Assembly (NCBI GenBank): GCA_949358305.1
Contig: OX442314.1
Span: 41,612,581-41,676,580 of the forward strand
Length of the DNA stretch: 64,000 bases
Source of the DNA: Strigamia acuminata
Lineage: Eukaryota; Arthropoda; Chilopoda; Geophilomorpha; Linotaeniidae
Direction: 5' to 3'
Made by a program: the position numbers and the translations under genes. Below, piece by piece: positions 1-10,059 of this stretch. Position 1 is the first letter of the stretch; every line of letters starts with the position of its first letter. The notes beneath the pieces were generated by a model, which searched no databases, was not told the origin of the DNA, and was given only the letters and a program-made list of their open reading frames with translations.

Positions 1-1057
1 TACGACCCGAACATGGCTGCAGTGCAATTGTAGTAGTAGCGAAATTCCTATATTGTCCGATATTGAAATTCAAGAATACGTGGAAACCAGAGCATCGTCG
101 AAACAAATGCTAATCATTTGCATCATAAATTCCACGTAATGTTAGATATTACTAGCCACATTCATAAAGTAATTGTTAACTTGCAATTAAACATGTTTTG
201 TTGTTTTGTTTTGCCCACTGCGACTGAAAACCGACTAAATCGGCCGCCATTTTTGAAGTTGGATCAAGAGAAGCAGTTTTAAAAGCAATTTAAAAATATT
301 GTTTAAAATGCTGTTTAGTCTAAATTACTTTGCAAATGCGGCTACTGTGTATTACGAATTTCTTTTTCTCTTTTCTTCGAACAAAGAACTCCAGTTTCTG
401 AAGTCGAGGAAATGCTGGGCGAAATGTATCATGCTCAGCATAAAAAGCACAAGAGGGCTTGTATTCAGGTGCATAACTTTGATTTTTCTGTGCGAAATGA
501 AAAGGAAAAAAATGCGTTTTCAATTTGAAATGTTCAGGTGCCGTTGGACAGTTATCGACTGCTCAGATACGACGTTGCTTCTGCTGTGAATGGTACAGAG
601 AGAACAGTGCCGTGGCTCGTTGAAAAATACCAAGTTGTCGATAACATGGTTATGGTATGGTTATTATATCGAAAGAAAAAAGTTACATTAAAATTGTTTT
701 GATTGACAGATGTTTTTGAAAGGTAAACTTTTATTCTGCAATTTTTATTTCAATGGGTACGGATTAGATCAGCAGAACTTTCTCAAACAAATTAGTTGTT
801 GTTTTGATTCGGCTCAAAAAGGAAATTATTTGCCGTCAGATTTTAAATTTGGGTCAAGTTTTGTATATTCGCCAATTCCAGAACCGATGCCAAAAACATC
901 GATCGGTGTTTTTGGGTCAAGTTTTTCACTTCCGCCAATTCAACGATCGACGCAAGACACACCGATTAAAGTTTCAATTTAATAAGAAAACACCGCTGTT
1001 TTGCTGTTTTGCTTTATTGTTTTTGTTGCTAGTAGTTGTTAGAAGTTTTGAAATAAA
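1..1057 (+). pseudogene. 3' end of C3orf20/FAM194-like tandem gene (copy 0)
   Basis: The window opens inside exon 12 of the tandem gene family. Exons read 1-135, 387-468, 538-654 and 710-982. All junctions are GT-AG and their phases join without a stop. The encoded C-terminus contains a Cys-rich patch (TWLQCNCSSSE), an acidic segment (TPVSEVEEMLGEMYHAQ), a segment ending in VDNMVM, and a last exon with LLFCNFYFNGYGLDQ and NYLPSDFKF. An AATAAA lies at 1052-1057. The order of features resembles my recollection of the C-termini of C3orf20/FAM194 proteins, which is inference. The 5' exons lie outside the window, so I cannot say whether the gene is whole. The segment is nearly identical to 27,440-28,320. 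Confidence 0.6.
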
Positions 1058-1130
1058 AGAACACCTTTCTGTTTGCACAGTTGTAGGTTTTATTGTGCGC
1101 TGCACACTAAGAATCAATACCACATACAGT

Positions 1131-1288
1131 ATGGATTATGTAAGATTGATGAGGGGAGACACAAAAAACTAAACCATACCGTATAAGGGTTACTACAAAA
1201 GTCCCTTTACAGTTTTATTTCAACGCTAAAGTCGCTGAGCACCAGGTGGCGCTCATAAAAAACTATCATCATAGAATGTCACTTCACA
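1131..1288 (-). mobile_element. Relic of a copia LTR
   Basis: This stretch aligns over its whole length with the 172-bp LTR of the copia element at 28,324-32,952. Shared blocks include AAGATTGATG, CCGTATAAGGGTTACTAC and CCAGGTGGCGCTC. It differs at many positions, so it is an older insertion of the same LTR family. The duplicated block carries the same relic at 33,088-33,277, there with about 20 bp of adjoining primer-site sequence that is deleted here. The insertion therefore predates the segmental duplication. Confidence 0.6.
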
Positions 1289-1344
1289 TTCGCCCAATTA
1301 CAGATAGAACAAAACCCAACTTTTTTTTTTACTACAGATTTTAA

Positions 1345-1705
1345 TGGTTTTTACACCAAAAGATAGAGGATTTTCTTCTCTACAAACCCTGAAAGGCATA
1401 ACACTCTACCCCTCTTAGTTTTCGAGCAACGGACACTTAAACATTGCGCAGAAAAAACTTGGAACAAATTTCCGAATCTGGTGCCACAACTTCAAACCCC
1501 AATATCTCAACAACCTGACCACGAATTTTTTTCTATCAAAAACGTAACGATAGAGGTCCTTCTCCTCTACAAACCCTGAAAAGGACAACACTCTAGCCCA
1601 CTTGCTTTTCGAGCGGCAACCGTTTGAATGTGGCGCAACTGAAATTGCAAAACCCTGAATCTGGTGCCACAGTTTCAAAACACATTATCTCAGCAAGTTG
1701 ACCAT
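1345..1705. repeat. Divergent tandem dimer of about 185 bp
   Basis: Two successive copies of one unit are visible. Each runs through GATAGAGG, a TTCTCCTCTACAAACCCTGAAA-type block, CACTCTA, TTTTCGAGC, and GAATCTGGTGCCACA, and ends near ATCTCA-CAA. The copies differ at roughly one base in five. A second instance of the dimer is at about 33,340-33,695. No coding capacity is seen; the minus-strand open frame across it is low-complexity and not supported. Confidence 0.6.
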
Positions 1706-1724
1706 GGAGTGAGTTTATTTAATA

Positions 1725-1874
1725 TTAATTAAAATTAGATGATTTATGATAAAAATTTTCTGGAATAATATCTTCTTTAAATTCTTTTAATTCATTATCC
1801 ATGCCATCATACAAAAACCATACCTTCCCTATTTTGACAATGGCTACAAAGTGATTACGATTTGGTTGATTGAA
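1725..1874 (-). pseudogene. Small coding remnant, C19-peptidase-like motif
   Basis: Read on the minus strand, 1874 to 1725 is open and ends in TAA. It gives a peptide beginning FNQPNRNHFVAIVKIG, followed by KVWFLYDGMDNELKEF. A His before a hydrophobic strand, then W-F-x-Y-D, is what one sees around the catalytic His of ubiquitin C-terminal-hydrolase (C19) folds, some of which travel with transposons. This is suggestion only, for a 50-residue piece. The MITE at 1877 cuts its upstream side. The copy at 33,712-33,860 has one base fewer (four A instead of five near the middle), so its frame is shifted. Confidence 0.3.
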
Positions 1875-1876
1875 TA

Positions 1877-2506
1877 CAGAGTGTCTCGCCGAACACCTAC
1901 CAGGTGAATTATTTCATAATCATGTTAATTCAAAAAAACTTTTGATTCTGAATTGAAGTAAATGACATGTGACGAATTCAATGAAACATGTTAAATTCAT
2001 GTGACATTGTTGCATCACTGTTTTGCAACTCGTAACTTTTAAACCAACAATGTTACACAAAAAATGTCAATTGCAAAGTTGTAGAGAACCATCTAATTAG
2101 TCTAGAACTGTTCTTAAAAAAATTATCTCTTACTGAAAAGTTTTGAGAAAAAAAGGTTTGAAACATTGGTCTACTCAGCTGTGTAACTCAGCTTTGTAAC
2201 CTAAAACTATTGGGGCAACCAAGCTAATCCTCAATTAGGACACTTCATTGGGTCATACTTGTAAGTAGAAGAGAGGAAACACAAAAGAAAGGAAATAATT
2301 TATTTTGGGAATACATTCCACATGATAGTTTTAGGTTACAAAGCTGAGTAGACTAACATTTCAAACCTTTTTTTCTCAAAACTTTTCAGTAAGAGAATTT
2401 TTTTAAGAACAGTTCTAGACTAATTAGATGGTGCTCTACAACTTTGCAATTGACATTTTGAATTAACATGATTATGAAATAATTCACCTGGTAGGTGTTC
2501 ACCCTA
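1877..2506. mobile_element. Mariner-type foldback MITE (630 bp)
   Basis: The left end reads CAGAGTGTCTCGCCGAACACC and the right end is GGTGTTCACCCTA, whose complement TAGGGTGAACACC matches the left end. The inverted terminal repeat continues about 35 bp further (CCTGGTAGGTG, ATTATGAAATAATTC). A second long inverted repeat of about 125 bp (2066-2205 against 2330-2458) makes the element fold back on itself. TA dinucleotides flank both ends (1875-1876, 2507-2508). The duplicate block at 33,861-33,862 has the intact empty site with a single TA. A TA target and AGGGTG-like termini are typical of Tc1/mariner-derived MITEs. No transposase is encoded. Confidence 0.8.
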
Positions 2507-3313
2507 TATTATTACCAGAATTTTGTACCGTATATTGTCGATTACTACGCGGGCCTTTAATAGCCCGCGGACCTTAATTAATACGCGGGGTCAAAATAGT
2601 TTTTACAAATCAGGCGCGGACCTTGTTTAGGGCGCGGGGCCAATTGTTACGTTTCCGAAACATACCATAATTGTTGCCGGTATAGGCCGAAAATTTTTAA
2701 AATATGCCGAAAAAGTTTTGCATATGTTTCAGTAGAAATTACCGAAACGTATGCAAAACGTTCCATTTATCACTGTTTTGGTGATTTTCGTCGCAAACTG
2801 GCTGATGCCAGGTTTATAATTTTTTCCAATACGGAATAAACCGCGGGCCTTAAATAGCGCGCAAGTTGTCACGGTCCTGACTTTGAGCAGTAATAATTTT
2901 CAAAATTTTAAGCGCATTTTGCGCCTTTTCCTTTAAATTTTCCCCAATTTTATTGAGAAATTGTTCTGGTTTCCCTAAATTATTTCATTTTTCCCAATTC
3001 TAAATTTATTATTTTATTTTATATTATTTTCCTTATTTTTGACATTTATCTTTAATTTGGCCTGGTTTTAATCACCCCATCCAGACAATTCATGAGAATT
3101 CTGCAATAAGTTGATATAATCGCGCTCTAAATTTGCATATTTCACCCCTGATCGCCTGTTTTCTGGTCGGTCCCCATTGGGAATTGACTTGGCCTTTGAC
3201 ATGTGATCAGAGGTGACTTGTTCTGTCAAGACAATTTGAACAGAGAGAATAATTTTCGCCTTCGACTAATCAACATCTCCTGTCTTAACTAGGAAGATTT
3301 CCAAGTGCGATTC

Positions 3314-3813
3314 TGTAGATCAAGAGATCATTTATTATTTCACAATTACAGAGTTCTTCCTTTATTTATTTATAATGTATATGTTTTGTTTTCCCCACTT
3401 ATGTATCTAGTTTTGATACATATCGTATTTTAAGCATTGAGCACCATGCGCCCTTTATCATTTTCTTTAATTTTCACTTAATGTGAAATATTGTCGCTTA
3501 GTAAAGTGAGCACCAGATGGTGTCTTATCGTTTTTGCTTTTGTTATCCAACATGGCGTCTCCCGCACAGGACGGTCGCCTTTATGTATTCTCTTCATTTA
3601 TAGCAGTATGTAAGTGTATATTTTCATTAAACCGTTTTATTTAGGCTTTTTATTAAGCTTTTGTTCTTTGTTTGCCACGTTTGATAAGTGGCAAACACAC
3701 ACGTTTTCACGAGGCCGTGCGGAGAAGCGCGCCCGTGCCACGTCGTCATTATTACGCTCATTTCGGCCATTAATAGCTTCCACTGACCCGTTTTATTTTT
3801 CCACCACGCTACA
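3314..3813 (+). repeat. 5' LTR of copia element 1
   Basis: This is the 500-bp direct repeat described for the element; it starts TGTAGATC and ends GCTACA. It is followed by a 740-bp untranslated leader (3814-4553) that holds the primer-binding site at 3816-3826 and many GACGATTTTCG-like repeats. Confidence 0.95.
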
Positions 3814-4553
3814 AGTGGTAGCAGAGAGCTGGGGACGACCCATCGTGTTATTTATTGCTAATTATCGACGCCATTTTCGCGAAATTCGCGAAAATTCGCG
3901 CCGAGTTTGTGTATTTTCAGATTTTCACCCGACGGCCGCCATTTTCGACGATTTTCATCATTTTCAACCGATTTTTCGACGATTTTGGAATTTTCCCACG
4001 TGCAGTGCACCTTGTACGGCGTGTCGGTACCTGAGTTACACAGATTTTCGACGATTTTTCCAGGATTTACGACGATTTTTGAAGTTTTCGCGACGATTTT
4101 CGCGTTCTGATGTAAATCGACGAGTTTTGATGCAAACCGACGATTTTCGACGTGATAACTCGCCGTCGTCGCTCATCTCATCTCAACATATCACTAATCA
4201 TTCTCTCCCTACAGTAGTCGCAATATACTTTGTTAATTTTAAGATAGGTTTAAGTTTTTGGGGGTCAATTAGATTCGGCTTCACCCTTCGTCCATTCGGG
4301 CACGTGAAGCTAGTATTCTTGGGCAAGGCTATCCCTGCGCCACCTAACACTCCCGTGGCCCCAGGTGGCTTGCAAAGGACGTTAGGGGGATACTTGCCTA
4401 AGGTTTTTAAACCGATTGTAGCATCGGTTCCCCATCGTGGTTTCCGCCTTGACAGTGCTCCGATTCTCAGTGCGACGTTTTGTGCTTCGAGACGTCCAGT
4501 CTCAGTGCTTCAATCAAATTTAGTCATTCCCTGTGTCAGTGCTTCTTTTCACG

Positions 4554-7500
4554 ATGTCCAAGTCTTCAGACGCGTCGGTCGGCAAAATTCCGATTTTGTC
4601 AATCGGAAATTATGAATCATGGCGCAGATCGATGCGCATGTATTTGAAGTCAGAAGGATTGTGGCATCACGTCACGGAAGACACCGAGGAAGCCGACCTT
4701 AAGACATTTAATGACAAGGAATTGAAAAAGTACAAGAAAAGAAAGGACCGTGCATTGGGTTTAATTTACTGCCAAGTGAGCGAGGCGAAACGATCCGTCT
4801 TAGATCCCTGCAATACACCAAAGGAGTCATGGGACGCCCTCGCAAAAGTGTATGCACCATCTTCTCGTGCTCGCAAGGCCGCTATGCGCCGCGAGTTTCT
4901 TGGTCTTCATCTCTTACCTGGCGAAGAGATGGTAGATTTCATCGGCAGGGTGGACGATCACGTCCGAAAATTGACTGATGTGAAAGAAACAATATCAGAT
5001 GACCATAAAGCTTATCAGTATTTGGACATGTTGCCCAGCGAATATTCCCAAGTTTCTTTTGCAATATATCATTGGCCAGACGACGACTTCAAGCCGATTA
5101 AAGTAGCTGACCAATTACTTTCGGAATATCTCCGGCTCAAATCCATTTCTTCCCGGGATAATCCGAATTCGTCATCTCAAGCTTTTGCCAATGAACGTCG
5201 TGGACGGGACCAATCGCGCCCTTCACGACCATTAACTCAAATTCAGTGTTATAACTGCGGGGACATGGGCCATTATGCGAATCGCTGTCCACATCCTCCG
5301 AATCCAAATAGAATTGACAAAAATCGCCCAACTGCCACTTTTCAACGCAAATCACGCAGTTCCAGCCGTAAACGCAAGCAGAAGGCAAATCAACAAGATA
5401 ATTCGAAACCAAGGGGGAATTCTCAAGTTCGAAGAGAGTCCAACTTCTTTTTGAATGCGCCACCACAAGTTGAGGTCCCAATTGCACACTTCATGCAAAA
5501 TTCGGAATGGATCGTCGATTGTGGGGCAACGGACCATGTTTCTCACGTCAAGGCTTGGTTTTCGGATTTTCAACCAGTTACACCTTTTGACATTGAGTTA
5601 GGCCAAGGCCATTCACAGGTTACTGGAAAAGGAACTGTGCGAATTCAGACCTTTATTGACAATTGCGAATGTGTGGTGAATCTACACGAAGTCTTGTATG
5701 CTCCGAACTTCGAGGCGAACCTCATCTCGGTATCGCGGATAGACAATAATAAACACCACATCCACATATTTAATTCCGAAATAAATGTGTATGAAACCGA
5801 TATTAGACACAGCGTCCTCCGCGCGAGACAAAAGGGAGGATTGTATTACGTCGATGGATTGCGTCCGCCCACGACAGTTACTGTGAACAATCCTCAAGTT
5901 CAAAATGAGGTTTTGCCATCTACAAATCCCAAAACTATGGTTACGATTGAGGAAGATTTTCCAAAAATTAAGAAAGCATCCAAGAAGTCGAAGACAAGAG
6001 ACATTACTGATTTTCGCATCGAGTTGCCAAATCCAGTGCCTAAAAATCTCCTTCCTCAGACTTTCCATCCTCCTCCCGTACCTACACCTGTCCTTACCAA
6101 TTCCAACCCCATTGTCCCGTCCTATGCTACGGCCCTGAATAGCATTCCTCCCAAATCCAATCCAGGCAAGCAGATTAAGCAGAATGGTCAAAAACCAATT
6201 GCTACTGCAACGTCAAAGAAGGACAGTACGGGACTTTGGCACAGCCGGTTAGGGCATTTACACGCCAATGCCATTAGACTTTTGGCCAACAACCCACAAG
6301 TTTATGGTTTTACACCGGAAGAAGTTCGCCAAGAGCTCGCCTGCAATCATTGCCGAATCGCTAAATCAATTCGAGCGTCGCATAAACCAGATCCACATCC
6401 AATTACCACTAAGGCATTAGATCTGATGCATATGGATCTTTGGGGGCCAGCACCTGCGACATCATTCGGCGGTGCTCGCTACGTTCTAACAATTATTGAC
6501 GACGCCACTCGTTATACTTGGATAATTCCCATCGCCCAGAAATCACAAACTTTTCAGTGTTTTAAAGACTTTGTCTCCCGTGTCGAGCGAGTAGCAAATA
6601 CTCGAATCAAAGCCATACGGACTGATCGAGGCGGGGAATTTATTTCCAACGAATTTACCAAATATCTCAACGATTCTGGAATTCAAGCGCAGAGGACTAA
6701 CCCTGCATCCCCTCAGATGAATGGAACGGCCGAACGAATAAATAGGACGATGGCCGACCATTTTCGTGCAATTTTGGATGAAACTCAACTTCCTCTTGAG
6801 CTTTGGGCCGAGATTGCCGTCAATTTTGCATACGTCAAGAACAGAAGTCCCCATTCCAGATTGAACAATGAGGTCCCTTACATTCTCTGGCGCCAACGAG
6901 CTCTTTCTCTCCGACACCTTCGCAAGATTGGATCTAAATGCTGGGTCCACTACACAGCCCCTGGTAGAAGCAAATTCGAATCACGAGCTTGGGAAGGGTT
7001 TCTCGTTGGTTATGCGACAGGAACCAGAGGATATCGTGTCTGGAACCCCATTGATGATAAAGTAATCGAAACAATTCATGTACAGATTGATGAAAAACAG
7101 TCTTTTCGACGATCGAGTCACAATTCTCGACGACAAACGTCATTGGCTGAAGATCTTAATGCCCAGTCTGTTCCTACGACGACGTCAAGGGTGAATTTTG
7201 ACGACAACGTTGGTTATTCTGATTGGCCAGCCAGAATGTCGGACTCGGAAGACCAGAACACGTCGAGTGATTATGATTCGGACGATTCAACACCCCAAGG
7301 TGCCGTGGGAGGTATTTCTCCACCGCCTTCTCCACCAGTTCGGGTTCCAACTCCGAAACCGTCTCCTGTTTTGACTCCGACAGTGTCACCTTTTCATACC
7401 CCGGACAATTCACCTCCGGGTTCACCTAATCCTTTCGTAACGGCACGTCGGGGCTCTGGACCAACGCATCGTCCGCCACCAGCGCCGACTGAAACTCACA

Positions 7501-9350
7501 CTGTTGTTCCAACAATCATCCCTACAGCCACTACATCTTATAAATGGCGTTACGTAGGTGGCACCGGTCCTTGTAGCCACTGGAAACGGGAGGAACATCT
7601 GAGGAAAGATCAATTCCCCGGACAAATAAAGATAGATGTGTACTACTTCCCGAAACCAGGCTTACGGCTGCGCTCAAAACCGAACATTCGAGAGTATTGT
7701 GATAAAGAGGGCATTATCTACGATGATGACCTTTTCTTCTTCGGCAACATGGAACACCAATTGCCTGAGGTTCCTCCAATTCGACCCATTATCCATTTAT
7801 GCCGCCGTGAACCGTCCAGTTATTCCGAAGCTGGGAAATTCCCTGATGCACCAAAATGGCGTGAAGCCATCGATGAGGAGCTCGGAACCTTCAAGAAAAG
7901 GGAGGTGTATCAGGAAGTGCCTAAACCGCCAAATACAACAATACTGGGCTGTAAATGGATTTTTAAATTAAAAACGGACGCGACCGGAAAGATCAATCGT
8001 TACCGTGCGAGATTAGTAGCGCAAGGCTTTCGCCAAACCATTGGGATTGACTTCGACGAAGTTTTCAGCCCAGTTGTAAATTTCGTGCTTATCCGTTTCT
8101 TCTTTTGCCTCCTCGTGGTCCTCAAAGGATGGCAAGACACTCACCTCGACATAAAATGCGCCTACTTATATGGAGAGCTTAAACATCGAATTTATATGAG
8201 AATTCCTGCAGGCGCAATGTGTGATGATCCGGAAAATGTTTGGTTGCTCACGAAATCGTTATACGGGTTACACCAGTCCGGTCGTGAATGGTATCAAAAA
8301 TTGGACGAGACTCTCAAAGAGTTAGGTTTTCGCAAGATGCCCGCCTGCAACTGTGTCTACGTTTTCGGCAAATCAGCGGTCATGCTCGTCTACGTGGACG
8401 ATATAGTTCTATTTTATTCGTCTAAGAGCATTTTGACCCAAGTACTCCAACTGATCAGCAGTAAATTCGAGATTGTGGACTTGGGACCAATAACCAAACT
8501 GCTGGGAGTCGAATTCGTGCGACATATGGGCCAAACTTTCATGATTCAAAGCGTATTCATCGAGAAACTGTTAAAGAAGTTTGGCATAACGGCAGACAAC
8601 GTCATTAAAGTGCCTGTCACACCTGGAACAACTTTAGTCAAGGGACCAAAAGAAAATTTGGCAGATTTCCCATACAGATCGCTGATTGGATCCCTTCTGT
8701 TCTTGGCATCTCGAACCCGACCGGATATATTATATTCCGTGATTACTCTGTCTCAGTACAACAATTGTTATACCGCGGCACACATCAAAGCATTGCTTCA
8801 AGTCCTACGTTACGTAGCTAACACCGCGAATTATTGTATTGAACTGTCTAACTGCACATCGGGACAACTCTGGGCCTACACGGACGCATCGTGGGCCAGC
8901 GATGTGGCTACTTCCCTGAGTTTTGGTGGATATATTGCGTTCATTGGGAACACACCGATTGGATGGTCATGTAAAAAACAGACCAGCGTCGCAGCTTCGA
9001 CAATGGAAGCGGAGTTTGTTGCATTAATGGAGGTCGTCAAAGAGCTTTATTGGCTTGACCACATTTACTCCGAGCTTCCATTGCTCAATCGTGTTTCCAA
9101 GCCCATCATATTTTCGGACGCATTGGCATCCATCCAGTTCTCGACCAATGACGTGGAAAATTCACGCACGAAGTACATCCGTGTGAAGTTCCACTGGCTC
9201 AGGGAGTGGCATTCCGAGGGACGTTTCGAACTGAGGAAAATACCCGGGAGCATAAACGTCTCTGACATATTCACAAAGTGGTTAAGTGCGGACCGGCTTA
9301 ATCTACTGATTGCGAACATTTTTGATTTTCATCGGATACGTCATTCCTAA
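4554..9350 (+). CDS. Copia gag-pol polyprotein
   Basis: This is a single 1598-residue polyprotein. The start is the ATG at 4554 (MSKSSDAS); the frame is open a little further upstream but without an ATG. In order it has: a UBN2-type gag region (residues 1-200), a CCHC zinc knuckle CYNCGDMGHYANRC (about 232-245), a protease site WIVDCGATDH (about 319), a GAG-pre-integrase zinc region (WHSRLGHLH ... CNHC), an integrase core (HMDLWGP, RTDRGGEF, NGTAERIN), a long Pro/Ser-rich linker (PPPSPPVRVPTP), a reverse transcriptase with LVYVDDIVLF, and RNase H (YTDASWA, TMEAEFVAL). The protease has DCGA where the family usually has DSGA or DTGA. No frameshift or stop interrupts it, so the element could be active or recently so. 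Confidence 0.95.
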   Translation: MSKSSDASVGKIPILSIGNYESWRRSMRMYLKSEGLWHHVTEDTEEADLKTFNDKELKKYKKRKDRALGLIYCQVSEAKRSVLDPCNTPKESWDALAKVYAPSSRARKAAMRREFLGLHLLPGEEMVDFIGRVDDHVRKLTDVKETISDDHKAYQYLDMLPSEYSQVSFAIYHWPDDDFKPIKVADQLLSEYLRLKSISSRDNPNSSSQAFANERRGRDQSRPSRPLTQIQCYNCGDMGHYANRCPHPPNPNRIDKNRPTATFQRKSRSSSRKRKQKANQQDNSKPRGNSQVRRESNFFLNAPPQVEVPIAHFMQNSEWIVDCGATDHVSHVKAWFSDFQPVTPFDIELGQGHSQVTGKGTVRIQTFIDNCECVVNLHEVLYAPNFEANLISVSRIDNNKHHIHIFNSEINVYETDIRHSVLRARQKGGLYYVDGLRPPTTVTVNNPQVQNEVLPSTNPKTMVTIEEDFPKIKKASKKSKTRDITDFRIELPNPVPKNLLPQTFHPPPVPTPVLTNSNPIVPSYATALNSIPPKSNPGKQIKQNGQKPIATATSKKDSTGLWHSRLGHLHANAIRLLANNPQVYGFTPEEVRQELACNHCRIAKSIRASHKPDPHPITTKALDLMHMDLWGPAPATSFGGARYVLTIIDDATRYTWIIPIAQKSQTFQCFKDFVSRVERVANTRIKAIRTDRGGEFISNEFTKYLNDSGIQAQRTNPASPQMNGTAERINRTMADHFRAILDETQLPLELWAEIAVNFAYVKNRSPHSRLNNEVPYILWRQRALSLRHLRKIGSKCWVHYTAPGRSKFESRAWEGFLVGYATGTRGYRVWNPIDDKVIETIHVQIDEKQSFRRSSHNSRRQTSLAEDLNAQSVPTTTSRVNFDDNVGYSDWPARMSDSEDQNTSSDYDSDDSTPQGAVGGISPPPSPPVRVPTPKPSPVLTPTVSPFHTPDNSPPGSPNPFVTARRGSGPTHRPPPAPTETHTVVPTIIPTATTSYKWRYVGGTGPCSHWKREEHLRKDQFPGQIKIDVYYFPKPGLRLRSKPNIREYCDKEGIIYDDDLFFFGNMEHQLPEVPPIRPIIHLCRREPSSYSEAGKFPDAPKWREAIDEELGTFKKREVYQEVPKPPNTTILGCKWIFKLKTDATGKINRYRARLVAQGFRQTIGIDFDEVFSPVVNFVLIRFFFCLLVVLKGWQDTHLDIKCAYLYGELKHRIYMRIPAGAMCDDPENVWLLTKSLYGLHQSGREWYQKLDETLKELGFRKMPACNCVYVFGKSAVMLVYVDDIVLFYSSKSILTQVLQLISSKFEIVDLGPITKLLGVEFVRHMGQTFMIQSVFIEKLLKKFGITADNVIKVPVTPGTTLVKGPKENLADFPYRSLIGSLLFLASRTRPDILYSVITLSQYNNCYTAAHIKALLQVLRYVANTANYCIELSNCTSGQLWAYTDASWASDVATSLSFGGYIAFIGNTPIGWSCKKQTSVAASTMEAEFVALMEVVKELYWLDHIYSELPLLNRVSKPIIFSDALASIQFSTNDVENSRTKYIRVKFHWLREWHSEGRFELRKIPGSINVSDIFTKWLSADRLNLLIANIFDFHRIRHS

Positions 9351-9559
9351 TTTATTTATCCAGAATTTGAGAATTACTGAGCATTAGATTGGGAATTGTG
9401 TTTATAAGTGCCCTAAAAGTACCCGGCTCGGTAATTCGCTTTCTTTAGTTATAATTATTGTATACGACATTGGAATCATGTCTTTTCCGGGGTTACAGTC
9501 TCGACTTTCTTATTTCATTTGTTATTTGTTCATCCCTGTGATTGTGAAAAGGGGGAATT

Positions 9560-10059
9560 TGTAGATCAAGAGATCATTTATTATTTCACAATTACAGAGT
9601 TCTTCCTTTATTTATTTATAATGTATATGTTTTGTTTTCCCCACTTATGTATCTAGTTTTGATACATATCGTATTTTAAGCATTGAGCACCATGCGCCCT
9701 TTATCATTTTCTTTAATTTTCACTTAATGTGAAATATTGTCGCTTAGTAAAGTGAGCACCAGATGGTGTCTTATCGTTTTTGCTTTTGTTATCCAACATG
9801 GCGTCTCCCGCACAGGACGGTCGCCTTTATGTATTCTCTTCATTTATAGCAGTATGTAAGTGTATATTTTCATTAAACCGTTTTATTTAGGCTTTTTATT
9901 AAGCTTTTGTTCTTTGTTTGCCACGTTTGATAAGTGGCAAACACACACGTTTTCACGAGGCCGTGCGGAGAAGCGCGCCCGTGCCACGTCGTCATTATTA
10001 CGCTCATTTCGGCCATTAATAGCTTCCACTGACCCGTTTTATTTTTCCACCACGCTACA
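9560..10059 (+). repeat. 3' LTR of copia element 1
   Basis: This is the direct repeat partner of 3314-3813. It is preceded by the polypurine tract and followed by the GATTC target duplication at 10,060-10,064. Confidence 0.95.

Larger units (their letters stand above)
3314..10059 (+). mobile_element. Complete Ty1/copia retrotransposon
   Basis: Two LTRs of 500 bp (3314-3813 and 9560-10,059) begin TGTAGATC and end CGCTACA, and I see no difference between them. GATTC flanks the element on both sides (3309-3313 and 10,060-10,064), a 5-bp target duplication. A primer site TGGTAGCAGAG follows the 5' LTR at 3816, matching the 3' end of animal initiator tRNA-Met. A purine tract (AAAAGGGGGAATT, 9547-9559) precedes the 3' LTR. 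One uninterrupted gag-pol frame lies between. Identical LTRs and an intact frame mean recent insertion. It landed inside the older solo LTR. Confidence 0.95.

Noticed and set aside
3614-4615. Plus-strand open frame of 333 codons across the copia 1 LTR and leader
   Set aside because: It starts with a non-ATG codon, spans LTR and untranslated leader, and is low in complexity (repeats of CGACGATTTTCG); the same LTR part recurs in the 3' LTR.
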